From NCBI GenBank assembly GCA_024138025.1, contig JAMXBD010000582.1:744001-808000 (forward strand): a stretch of 64,000 nt of DNA, written 5' to 3'. The first letter of the stretch is position 1. Each line of letters begins with the position of its first letter. Made by a program: the position numbers and the translations under genes. This document shows, in pieces, positions 45,943-56,533 of the stretch. The stretch is from Combretum micranthum. Lineage: Eukaryota > Streptophyta > Magnoliopsida > Myrtales > Combretaceae. The notes beneath the pieces are model-generated. The model was not told the origin of the DNA. It ran no database searches and saw only the letters and a list, made by a program, of their open reading frames with translations.

Positions 45943-46069
45943 CTAACCGTACTCTTTTTGCGTATCTGATAGAGGGATTATTACTTCTATTCGCATCTCC
46001 ACTTATCTATAAAACTTTAAACTATTGCTTGAAACAAAGGAATAACAAGAAAGAGGGTTTAAGGCTTAC
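45943..46069 (-). other. Putative 127-bp intron between gag and protease (E2)
   Basis: Minus-strand donor ACTG-GTAAGCC (intron starts 46069) and acceptor GGTTAG-GA (intron ends 45943). Splicing joins the codons in phase 1 (TG then NQNVFALL), at the same place and phase as in E1. The donor is near consensus. The interval is shorter than in E1 and shares little sequence with it. Confidence 0.6.
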
Positions 46070-47990
46070 CAGTTCCCATGTCGCAGTTATAGTCTCTCTT
46101 GTATTCCAAGGCAGCCAAGTCTCCATCTTCTTCATTTATTTCTTCACTTATCCATTGTCCTTCTAGGTTGTAGATTCAAATTCCTAAAGCAGTGGAGCCT
46201 GATCTGCTTTCACTTCTACTTCCATTTATTTCCCAATCCTTATAGGAACAATTCCTCCTGAAGATCTTATCAGAATATTCCTCCCTTGTGGACAGTTGTT
46301 GGCGAAATGCTTATTCTATTTGCAGACATGGCAAGTATTAATTCCTTTGTTTGGACATATTGATATCTTATGGTCTGCATTTCCACAGAAGAAACACTTT
46401 CCAAATAACTGAGGGCACTTCTTAGGTAGGGATGCAAGCGGGGTGGGTCGTTATAGGATACCTGACTACCCAACCTGCTAAAAACCCTATTGGGTTTTGG
46501 GATTAAAAAAAAAAACCCGATAAGTTATAGGGTCGGGTTTTGGGTTTATTATGTAACCTGTTGGGAAAACCCCATCCGGTATAAATTCAAAATATTAAAA
46601 AATTAAAAATATTAAGTTATTAAAGCAAGGATCCCATTTATATTATATGTATGTGAAAGTAAGTGGAAATGAAGTGTTTGCATCATTTTATATGATATTA
46701 TTGTCTAAAATTCATTCTTTTAATATAAGTGTTTGTATCATTAATAACTTAAAACAAAATTCTTTCTTTTGATTTTTTTTTTTAAAGAAAAAAATTAAAA
46801 ATCTTGGAGTTGGGTCAGGTTGGGTTATGGGTTCCTTAAATCTTAGCGGGTCGGGTTTTGGGATTGACAAAAAAAAAAAAAAAACCGATAGGGTTTTTCT
46901 TGGGTTCTAGGACACCCATTAAGGACTCGGGTCGGGTTGGGGTTTCAAAAAACCCATCTCGAACCCGCCCTGGTTGCATCTCTATTCTTAGGGTAGTGTG
47001 CTCTATTGCACTTCCAGCACTGGACGTTTTTTGGTTCGAATCTCCCATTGTCATCATTGTTGGAGATCTTGAATTTTTTTTGTGGGGGTATGAAACTGGA
47101 TCCAACATAAAACTTCTTCTCAACAATCAGGGTTTCCTCTTCTTCCTTTCTTTCTCTCCTTTTCCTTGCTCCTTCTATAATACGAGCTCTTTCCACCAAT
47201 TCTTGGTAACTCCTTATATCGAATTCTTCCAACCTCATTCTCAGGTCTTCATCCAATCTTCCTATAAAGACTTGTCTTTTCAATTCCTCGCTGTATTTGT
47301 AGGAGTCAGGGGCATACTGCAGCAATCTACTGAACTCGGTCTCGTATTGCTCGATAGTTCTTCCTTTCTGAGCAATTTGCAAGAAGTCTGCACTATACCT
47401 TACTCGTAAGCTTCCTGGGAAATAATTTTCCAAGAACTCATGTCTGAATATTTCCCAAGTGATTAGAGTTATCAGCTCCCTTTTCTTTGATTCCTATCAT
47501 ATTCTAGCATTTAGACGAAGCATGAAAGTCCCATACTTGATTCGTAGGTGGTGCGGAACTTCATATGCATCAAAGGACATTTCAATTTGAGCCAGCCAAT
47601 CTTCGGCCTCCTATGACTTATCATAAGCTCCCTTAAAGTAGCGGTTGCTTTTGATGAAATCAGGCAACATACTCTTATATGGCCTTAGCGGTGGGGGTGG
47701 AGGTAAAGGCGTATTTTGGAAGTGCAAGTTCCTTTGGTACAGGTACCAGTGCTGGTACAGGTGCCAGTGCTGTTGCTGATGTAGTTTCAGGTACGGGTGC
47801 TTGTGCCGGCTTGTTCTTCCTAATTGCTTCTAACACGTGGGTCAGATGTCCTAGCGTGGTGTGCAAGTCCATCTGAGGTGTAGCGGCTCCTTGATCGGCA
47901 GGTTGCTCTACTTCAACATCTGGTTGGTTGGAGGCACTTTGCTCTTCTCTTTGCCTTCCTCTACTTCAGCTATTTTAAACCTTCCTAAGT
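46070..47990 (-). pseudogene. E2 gag, interrupted by a hAT MITE
   Basis: N-terminus near 47990 (RQREEQSASNQP, aligning with the E1 gag start), then the linker with LGHLTHVLEAIRKNKPAQ. The capsid block FSADFLQIAQ-like (46945-47433) includes YSEELKRQVFIGRLDEDLRMRLEE without a stop. Zinc knuckles: CWKCNRAHYPKN is cut by the MITE at 46984, CFFCGNADHKISIC is intact, and CHVCK-stop-NKHFANNC has a stop. A frameshift lies between 47675 and 47433. The C-terminal tail runs to the splice donor at 46069. Confidence 0.85.
46427..46984. mobile_element. hAT-type MITE inserted in E2 gag
   Basis: A 558-bp element with imperfect terminal inverted repeats of about 24 bp starting TAGGGATGCAA at 46427 and, on the other strand, TAGAGATGCAA at 46984. 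It is flanked by perfect 8-bp TSDs TTCTTAGG at 46419-46426 and 46985-46992. The 8-bp TSD and TAGGGATG terminus are typical of non-autonomous hAT elements. The interior has subterminal GGGTCGGG-type repeats, an A tract at 46868-46883 and no transposase. Joining the flanks restores the gag alignment. Confidence 0.92.
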
Positions 47991-48299
47991 TAGGTTTTAT
48001 TAATTTTGATAACTTGATTAGATTTTTGTCCGAAACTTGTGGATGTAACAGAAACTTAATATGCATAAAATTTAGATCAAAACAATTTTTGAGATCATAC
48101 TTAAAGCATGATATTGTTAAATTGAAATAAATTCCGTACATAAAAATAGAAATATCCAACAAAGGAAATCACAAAAGGGGAATTATATAGAAAGCTACAA
48201 AACATTGTTCTGAAAAACTTAGAGACAGACTGAGATCGTGGATCTAGTCTTTAGTTACAAAATTTAAGCTGGACTTCTAGGGATATGCTCAATCTTCTT

Positions 48300-49335
48300 C
48301 CTTCCTTTCTTCATTCTTCGGGCGCATCTCCAAGATTACTGCTAGATGATCGTGGGTTCCAATTCCTCATGAATTGCTTAAAATATTTCCTCCTTTTCCA
48401 GGTTGCCTCCCTTGATCTTTCATGCATGTCAGTTAGTTCTTCCCCCGTCAACTCTGCCACTATGTCGTGGATGGTTCTCCAAGTAACAGCCCCTTTTGCC
48501 TCCATGCTATCGTTCTCATTGGGTGGAGCGTTGTCCGTGTTCATGGCCGAGTCTGCTCCTTGCCCCCTTCGAGCCTATCATCCTTCTAAATAGCAGATGA
48601 TTCTTGCTTCATCGCTATTCCAGGGTTCCTCTACTCCAATAGTGGTCTGGTCCCTTACCTCTTGCTCCGGCCTTTCTTCTTGATTCTCTTCTGGATTCGC
48701 ATCGAATTCGTCCTTCGAACTATCACTTGCTTCCTGCATTTGTTCATCTCTTATCACCGATCCATCCATTCGTAGACGTAGGGCCTCGTTTCTCCTCAAT
48801 TGGATTCCTGTAAAGGCAGGCAGCTCAGTGGGCACTTGGTTGGGGGTCGTAGCACTTCCTGATATACTCCATGCCAATGGAAGATATCGTTGACGTCAAC
48901 CTTCATCCATTCGAGATGATCCATCAAGTTGTCTTGTGCATAAACGTACACGGGTCCAATTCTTGTCCAGGTTCAAAAGTCAGGTGAAATGCGACCTCCA
49001 TCTTCTCTAAGGACGAATGTTGCTTCTTTCAGCATAGGTCTATCCTCAGCGATGGCAGCGATACGTTCCACAGCATATATCATTTCTAGCTCGGTCATTC
49101 TCTTTCCTATGTCACAATTGTGGATAGTCTGTACCACTTGTTTCCACTCTGTTTGCATCATTCCTCTTTTCTAAATTAGAAACATCTCCCGAATAATCTT
49201 AGGTTATCCTGCTAGGGCAAACTCCTCGCATAATACTTTAAGTCTCAATAGGTAGTCTTCTAGGTTTTCGAAAGGTCTTTTTCAGAAGTTCTTAGCTTGA
49301 AGACGAGCCTCATCTATGGTGATCTATGCAAAAGA
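48300..49335 (-). pseudogene. Unidentified ORF-like segment between E2 primer site and gag
   Basis: Reading leftward on the minus strand, one frame runs from about 49335 to 48880. It includes LLRLKVLCEEFALAG and a clean stretch at 48973-49161 with EWKQVVQTIHNCD and EMIYAVERIAAIAEDRP, interrupted by stops at 49282, 49204, 49171 and 48973. A second frame continues through 48578-48877 (acidic, Glu/Gln-rich) and 48311-48544 (ending RSREATWKRRKYFKQFMRN). It is absent from E1, whose leader is about 950 bp shorter. I do not recognise the product. It could be an accessory retrotransposon ORF or a captured host gene fragment. Confidence 0.5.
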
Positions 49336-49450
49336 GAGAGAAGTCAGAAAGCTTATTCTACCCATTCTATCTCTTCTAAGTATTTCTTATTTCTATTCTT
49401 AATTCAATTCTTCTTAAGTCCACTTTTATAATTATGACTCCTAGATTCTT

Positions 49451-49468
49451 AACCATGCTCTGATACCA
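49451..49468 (-). other. E2 primer-binding site (tRNA-iMet)
   Basis: Identical to the E1 site: minus-strand TGGTATCAGAGCATGGTT, eight bases inside the LTR end at 49477. Confidence 0.9.
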
Positions 49469-49476
49469 ACTTAAAC

Positions 49477-51080
49477 TGTCACCCCCCAAGGGGTACCGTA
49501 AATGTAACAGTCCGCCACAGTCAATATTAAAGTTTAAGTATGACAACCTTAGTCACTCCCAAAAGCTTTGATATTAAGTGTAAGGCGTGCTCTCACAAAT
49601 TTAGAGGACCATACATGGAATTATGAAGCTTAAGAAGATATAATAACATATTAAGAAAAGAGGATTCATAATATTTATTTACTTATAACAATGATCTTAC
49701 AAACTTAGGGACATTTCCCCTATTCACAAATCTATTACAGGAATATTTGTACATCTTATCCAACATTAAAATTCATTTAGAAACTTCTTGTTCAAAGGAA
49801 AATACCTGACTGCAGGGTTCTCGTAGCCTCAACCACAGGTAAGGGAACTGCAAAAGATATCTATAGGGGTATAAGCTAACATGCTTAGTGAGAACTATTT
49901 CCATAAATAACTTCTTGTAACATGATTTCAAACAAGTTGTTTAACCAATCAGATGAGATGCAATATACACGTGGGCAAACAAGGCATATAGTTTTTCGGG
50001 AACTATATGTTGAATAGATTTACGCCCTCCATTCGAGGTTTGGTGATACATAACCTCAAAACAAGTAGTTTTAGTTAAAAAGATTTATGCTTTTGACCAA
50101 TGTCGCGAAACATGTGAAGTCTACTTGAATTGAGCCTTGCTTTCGGATCTTCCGCCAAGCATTTCCTTAATACCGCCAAGCAATCGCTTTCGCTAAGTGT
50201 TGCTTTCGACCTGAGCTTACTATCCTTTTTACCCAAGGATAATAACCCAATGCAATGTGACTCACTTCATGGTATGCATGAATCCATTTATTTATGATAT
50301 AAACGTTATTATTATCAGATTTAGGGCAATCAAAGAATCTCATACAAATCAAGTGTTATACTAAAACAAACATTTAAACCAATTCCGGCCTCGATATTCT
50401 TAGGATTCTTTCAAAGAATTATTTTACATACATATCCATTTGTCTTTTCCTAGCTCTAATGCAACTAAATTACAAGCACAACAAGTATAGCATTTAAAGG
50501 AAATAAACTCACGATGCCATGTCGACTGTTCTTCTTATACGGATGAGTCGTTCACACACTCCACTCAATCGAAATAGTCTTCGAGATATAGGTATTCTTC
50601 CTCGGAATCACCTAGCCAAAGAAAATACCCATAATGAGTATTTCTTGATGTTTTTCTTGAATTTTGACAAAACAATATCATGAGAACATTAAAGTTCGTA
50701 TAAAGGAAAGTTCCAATTTAAATTGGCCATAACTTGGTCATTTTAACTCAGAATCGTGCATATAATATACTCATTTCTACCTACTCAAAAAGATCTATCT
50801 ATTTCTAAAACTATTTTTATCAAACTAAACCATTTAAGCCCTGAAACAGTGGCGATAAAATTCACCACGAATTTCTAACTTAAAACAACTTTGGTTCAAT
50901 CATTCAAAATTGCTTGATAAATACTTAGTTATTTATATAGTTAAAAAATCCTCTTTTTATAGCTACATAGCTCATATTTATTCATGATCAAGTGCTTGTT
51001 GTCCATTCATGTTTCTTGAGTAAAACAATATTAATTAAAGGTTTAGGAAACTATAGTTTACAAGAAATTCATTTTGTAAT
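49477..51080 (-). mobile_element. E2 5' LTR, truncated
   Basis: Starts TGTCACCCCCC at 49477 and follows the family LTR order: terminal block, hairpin module at 49985-50034, core block at 50718-50810. It ends abruptly at about 51080 inside the region corresponding to E1 LTR 35590-35620, giving only the downstream 1.6 kb. It lacks the U3 and promoter. Confidence 0.85.
49985..50034 (-). other. Two-hairpin LTR module, copy 7 (E2 LTR)
   Basis: Hairpin 1: GAATGGA with TCTATTC, seven pairs counting one G-U (50012-50018, 50028-50034). Hairpin 2: CATATAGT/ACTATATG, perfect (49985-49992, 50002-50009). Hairpin 3: TAAGC/GCTTA at 49872-49887. Confidence 0.72.
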
Positions 51081-51545
51081 AGACAGAAAAGCTGAGCAGA
51101 TCAGAAAAGGCGAGTTCTGGAATTTCAAGTGGGAGACCATGTATACTTAAAGATAAATCCAATCAAGAGTATACATCGAGTACACTCACAAGGGAAGTTG
51201 AGTCTAGCTTATCGCCTAGCCTTGCTGCCAAACCTGTCAGGAGTACACAACGTGTTTCATGTATTGGTCTTGCACAAGCATGTAGTGAATCCAGAACGAC
51301 TAGTAAAGTTGGAGCCAGTATTGCTAAAGGAGAACCTCACTTATGAGGAACATCCGGTACAGATTTTGGATCGAAAAGTCCAAAAGCTTCGGAATAGGGA
51401 GATCAAATATGTCAAAGTCCTTTGGAGGAATCACACCCATGAGGAAGCAACTTGGGAAGCTGAAGACGAGATCCGACGCAAATATCCGAATCTTTTCGAG
51501 GAATCAGGTACGATAGTCAAGTGTTTAGGACAAAACTTTCTTTAG
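51081..51545 (+). pseudogene. E3 integrase C-terminus and chromodomain-like tail
   Basis: Plus-strand fragment starting abruptly at an Arg codon (RQKS, then TGA at 51093, then FQVGDHVYLKINPIKSIHR). The open part from 51129 ends at 51545. Compared with E1 (19494-20003), residues between GKLS and LAYRLA are missing: an in-frame deletion of about 17 codons that removes the GPY/F motif. The chromodomain-like tail KVLWRNHTHEEATWEAEDE is intact. The polypurine tract follows at once, so this is the tail of a Tekay-like element whose 5' part is lost. Confidence 0.88.
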
Positions 51546-51556
51546 GGAGGGTAGGT
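51541..51556 (+). other. E3 polypurine tract
   Basis: TTTAGGGAGGGTAGGT directly before the LTR start TGTAAGCCCC at 51557. The same tract, split by the LARD, occurs in E1 (7899-7908 and 19470-19480 on the minus strand). Confidence 0.85.
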
Positions 51557-52252
51557 TGTAAGCCCCTGGATTTTTTGATAATATAAGCAAATTCTAAGAA
51601 CCGGAAGTCAAAACGAAACCTTAAAGTTAACCTAGTTATATGATTAGTCTAGTGGATCTAGATCTGGCAATCCCGTGTTCTTTAACCTTAGAAAAAGAAA
51701 TTGAAATAATTGTGGATTGTGGTTCGTAATTATATAGGGAAGCCTAAAAATATCAGATTCATAATTTTCTAATGTCCTTCGGATCCGAACGGGATCAGTT
51801 TTCAAAAACTGTGCCTCGGTGCACCAGATAGTGAAAATATTCCGACAATACCAATAGATTCCTAAAAATATAAAGTTTTCAAAAATATCAATTTTAGAAT
51901 TTTTCGGTAACTAAAAATATCAGATATAGCTTATTTATGCGTATTTTCTTTACTACTGGTATTTTAATTGTCTAGTCTACTATTCATAGTACTTCTCTAC
52001 TATTCATTACTATTCACTTATCTCTACTTTTTCTTACATACTATCATACCTATACTTTACAATTTACCTTCTCCATGCAACTTTAATCACATCATACTTT
52101 ATACATTACTTCTTTTATTACAAAACAAATAAAATAAATCAATTCTCCCCCCCTACAACAAAGCAAACCAGCGCCCCTCTCTTCCCCATACATCTCATTT
52201 TATTTTTTTTTTCATTTTATTTAATTACATTTAATTACCACTCCAAAAATCT

Positions 52253-52259
52253 ATAAATA
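52253..52259 (+). promoter_or_regulatory. TATA box of E3 LTR
   Basis: TATAAAT followed by ACCTCCTTCTTC, about 695 bp into the LTR. The matching motif and pyrimidine patch occur at 56527-56533 and, as CATAAAT, at 63785-63791. Confidence 0.65.
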
Positions 52260-54640
52260 CCTCCTTCTTCTTTCATTCTTTCACATAACAAAATTCATAC
52301 TAAAACTCTCTCAAAATCACTCTCCCAAAATCTCTCTCAAGTTCTTTCTTTTCTTTAGAAAACCAAGTCCCACATAATACTACAATCCATTTTTTTTCTT
52401 CTTCAACCAACACATAAACCTTAGGTAAAAGTTTCTTTCATATACTCATCATGTTCACATAACTTAACATGAGTTTAGTGTATGTTTCTTAGACTCATCG
52501 AGTTAAAGAAGCAACAATTTATTCATGTTTTGTTTTTATTCATATTCTATTCTTTTCTTTATGTTATTATGTTGCTATTATTATTATTATTTGTTTTAAC
52601 TTAACATATATAAAGTATTATATATATTATGATATATATTTATTTAGAGCATATAAGCTCATTTGATATTTATTTACTTTCAAGTTATGCAATTTATTTA
52701 TTTCACGTTGTTATTAAGACTAGTCTTTCTAGTTTTGGACTTGTCCATATCAAGTCAAAACAATTTTCTTTCTTTTCTTTCCTTTTCTTTTCTTTTCTTT
52801 TCTTTTGAGGACTAGTCTATTCTTAGTCCTGAGATGCCTTGATGAAGTTAAGGTTCCCAATACTTGACTTTATTTTTATGTTCTTATTTTATTTATCTTA
52901 TTTATGTTGTTTTTATATTTCTCATAGTTATGTATTCTCATTTATACATGAATATGTTGTTATTGTCTCAACCATAATAGAAATGAGTTTTCTCAAGTAA
53001 TAAAAATAAGAATAAGAACTCTCTTTAAAAATAAAATTTTATTACATAAGAAATTATTTTTCCATAAAGACTTAAAGTTTTATCTTAACAAATATTTTTC
53101 TAAAGTTAGATAAGTTTAGCTCTAGTTTTAGTAATAATATGTGATTTCACCAAGAAACACATAAAGTAAAGTTATCAAAAACTCTCTTTTAAAACCAATA
53201 AAATAAGAAAGTTTCCTTAAACTTAATTCTTGATTTAACCAAGAGTTTTCTTAAACTCATTTACCAAAGTTTTCTACCAACACTCTAAAAGTACTAAAGT
53301 CTAGACAAGTTTTCCAAAATTATTAAAGAATAACTTTTCTAAAAAAAGCCTTACTTAGGAAATAAAAAGAACTTATAAGATCATTGATATTATTCTTTTA
53401 AAGTGGATTAAAACTTTAGAAAGACTTTAGAATATATAACCATGAAATATTTAGGAAAAACTATGTTTTCCAAACTACTAGAGTACAATTATGGAATTTA
53501 AAAAGATTAAAATTACTTTTATTTAAGAAATGGAGTTAAAAGAAGGAGATGCTCACTTATAGTAAAATAAGAAATTTTCTTAACAAAACTAAATTCTTTA
53601 TAAGTCTTAAGCTTATCTCACTTTCAAAACATTGTTGAGATAACACTACTAAATTCATGCATATGGTTTGAGTATATATATATATATATGTATTCAAAGG
53701 ATTTTTCAACCATACCATATATCTATATTTTCGTACAAAAGTTCTTGAATGAAGAAAAGTTTGAAAACTCTAGTTTTGAAAATTGGAAAATTCGCATCAA
53801 TTCTGTTCGTTACTATTCCGAGACCCAAATAACCTTTTTTGATGAAAATAACCTTATGAATAGATAAATCTTTTCAAATAGGTAGAAATCGATATATAAT
53901 ATGCGAAATTCCGAGTTAAAATGAGCAAGTTATGGCCATTTTAAGTTGGAATTTCCATTCATATGATTTTTGACGAATTCAATAATATATAATTATAGAG
54001 TTGAATAGATCTTGGATGAAATACTCATGTTGAGTATCTCTTTTGTTTAGGTGTCGAGGATCACGATCTTGTCTTCCCCGAGGATTACTTCGACTCCCAT
54101 ATCGCTATGGACGTGTGAGTTTCTTTTACATTTACGTATTCGCGCATGTGCTTGTAGAATAAAGTACTAGATGTTAGGAAAAGATAAAATTGATATGCAT
54201 GTGGGATATTATGGGAATTATGTATGTGAATTGTTATGTGCGATCAATGAACAATAAGTATATTGGAATCCGATTTGTTATTGATATAAATGTTTCTATG
54301 TATGAATTGTTATGTATGCAAATATTGTTTAATCGCTTTAAATTGAATTAATGTTATATTTAAATCGCCATATAATAAATTGCTCATGCATATCACTTAG
54401 AATATCATTTCTAAATTTTGGTACTACTCCTCAGCGTGGGATTGGAAAGGTAAGCTATCTTGCTACAACCTTGAGAGTTAAGACGTTCAGGGAATACGGT
54501 CTCAAGTTGTAGCCGAGCCAGATCGATCGCTTTGGGTAAGGAAAGCCTAGGGACTAGCAGTACGGTTCGTTGGAACCCCAAGACGAGCGCAACTTTAAGG
54601 AGGTCGGTCGGGACCTAGTTCAAAGCATTCCCTAACCACC

Positions 54641-54688
54641 GATGGAGGGGTAAATCCATCACACATACGAAACCAGATAGTCGTATGT
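54641..54688 (+). other. Two-hairpin LTR module, copy 8 (E3 LTR)
   Basis: Hairpin 1: GATGGA/TCCATC (54641-54646, 54655-54660). Hairpin 2: ACATACGA/TCGTATGT, perfect (54663-54670, 54681-54688), around a loop that differs from the usual TTCCGG. Hairpin 3: TAAGC/GCTTA at 54784-54800. Confidence 0.75.
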
Positions 54689-55227
54689 ACATGTTTGATC
54701 ATATGGTTATTGCATTCATATGCTTGTTTAATAAATTTGGTTGATTGCTTGTTATGAGTACTTTTGCGTAAGGAATATCTCACTAAGCAAGTTATGCTTA
54801 TACTCCTATAGACTTTTGATATTGTAGGATTATCTTTTGCACCCGATACTACCTTGATTCCCCGGGTAGAATCCTTATTTTGAGAAGCTTTTGGAGGAAT
54901 TCTATTTTGAAGTTATAGAGTAGATTTCTTCTAAAATCTTCTAGCTTTAGTTATTTTATCTTCAGTAGAACCATGTTATTATGAAATTATCGGGGAATGC
55001 CCCTTAGAAGCTGTAAAACTTTTATTTCAATAAAATATATATTAAGTGTTATTTTGCATGTTCTGCTGCCAATGTCTCAAAATGCATTACTCCAATGGTT
55101 TCCCTTTGTTGTGAATGTACACCTTGTACCGATATGGAAGCTTTCAAGTGACTGAGGTAGTCATTCTTAAGTTTTAATATTGTGTATGGCGGGCTGTCAC
55201 GTTTAGGGTACCCGCTGGGGCGTGACA

Positions 55228-55620
55228 CATACAATATGAGTCCATATATTTTGTTTAACTATATAAATATCTATATTTTTGTATAATAATTTTTGGATAT
55301 AGAAAAGTTTGAAAAATTGTGTTTTAAAAGCTGGGATTTTCGTAATAGTTCTGTACCTCATTGTTTCAAGACCTAAATGGCATTTTATGATGAAAATAAC
55401 CTTAGAAATAGATAGATGTTTATGCGAAGTTCCAAGTTAAAATGAGTATTTCATCCAAAATTTACTTAAATTTATAACTCTATCTTATTAATAGAAGATC
55501 ATCATGGCTGAGTGAGTTTTCCTTTACGTTTTATGCATTCGCACATGTGCTTGTAAAATAGAGCACTAGATATTAGGAAAAGATAAAAATTAATATGCTT
55601 GTGGGTTATCATAGGGATTA
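55228..55620 (+). mobile_element. LTR fragment interrupted on both sides
   Basis: Matches the middle of the family LTR (compare 58222-58800 and 53660-54215), including half of the core block at 55398-55452 and the CACATGTGCTTGTA block. It starts right after the E3 LTR end and stops at GGGATTA (55614-55620), where a new LTR begins. It is probably part of the LTR that E3 entered. Confidence 0.75.
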
Positions 55621-56526
55621 TGTAAGCCCCCAAATTTTTAGAGAATAGTTTTGAAATACCGAATCGAAACCCTAAAGTCTGACCCAAGTTGAAACCAAAC
55701 CTTAAACAATTTCAATCACGGGATTTCATAAGAGAATCGTCAAAAACAAAAATAGAAAGTTCAATAATCGTTCAATTCGAAAACCCGAACATGAGAAGGA
55801 CCACCTATCTGATCCCTGAAATAAACCCCTCAATTTCTAGGGTAAAGTTGGATTAAACCCTAACTCTAGTCAAACTGGAGTTTCAAAAGTCAACAAAGAT
55901 CAAGACAATCAAACAATTTCAACTCCGGCAATCCTGCGTTCTCAAACCCTAGAAAACGGAATTGAGTTAATGGCTTAAAATAGTATGTAATAATATAGGA
56001 TAACATAAAAATATCATATTCAAGAATTTTGAATGTCCTTCGGACTCAAACAGGATCAGTTCTCGAAAAGTGTGTCCCGGAGCTCAGAATAATAAAAATA
56101 TTCTAATAACACCAAAAGACTCGTAATTAAACAAGGATTTCAAAAATATCAGTTTTAGAATTTTTCGGTAACTAAAAATAATAAATATAGCTCGTTTACG
56201 CGTATTTTTATTACTACTGGTATTTTATATATCTAGTCTATCATTCATAGTACTATTCCTACTATTCATTACTATTTCACTATCTCTATTTTTTCTTACA
56301 CCTATTTCTTACTACTTACATACCTATTTTCTTACTTTTTATATTTCCAATACAACTTTATTCACATCAAACCTTACACTTTATTTCTTTTCTTTACAAA
56401 AATTACAAAACAAATAAATTTTTCTCTCTCCTCTCCCTCTACAAACCGCCAGCCTCCCTCTCTTTTTCTCCATATTATTTTATTTTTAATTTATTTTATT
56501 ACATCAAAAATTCATTCCAAAAATTC

Positions 56527-56533
56527 TATAAAT
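56527..56533 (+). promoter_or_regulatory. TATA box of LTR 55621-59747
   Basis: TATAAAT followed by ACCCCTTTCCTCC, about 905 bp into the LTR. Same context as 52253-52259. Confidence 0.65.

Larger units (their letters stand above)
44747..51080 (-). mobile_element. E2: truncated Tekay-like element, relative of E1
   Basis: Minus-strand remnant with, from right to left, a partial 5' LTR (49477-51080), primer site (49451-49468), an extra ORF-like segment, gag, protease and pieces of RT, RNase H and integrase linker. It lacks the integrase core, polypurine tract and 3' LTR. The left end at 44747 abuts the broken E4 LTR and the right end at 51080 abuts integrase of E3. Neither end is an LTR end, so both are rearrangement joints. 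Confidence 0.85.
51557..55227 (+). mobile_element. E3 3' LTR
   Basis: 3671-bp LTR with ends TGTAAGCCCC... and ...GGGGCGTGACA. It has a TATA box at 52253-52259 with a pyrimidine-rich start region, TTTTCTT runs near 52765-52806, an AT run near 53675, the LTR core near 53868-53958 and the hairpin module at 54641-54688. It is followed by other LTR sequence (55228-55620). No TSD can be checked because the left end of E3 is lost. Confidence 0.9.

Noticed and set aside
46858..47409. 183-codon plus-strand frame
   Set aside because: It is antisense to E2 gag and runs into the MITE; the sense strand has clear gag similarity.
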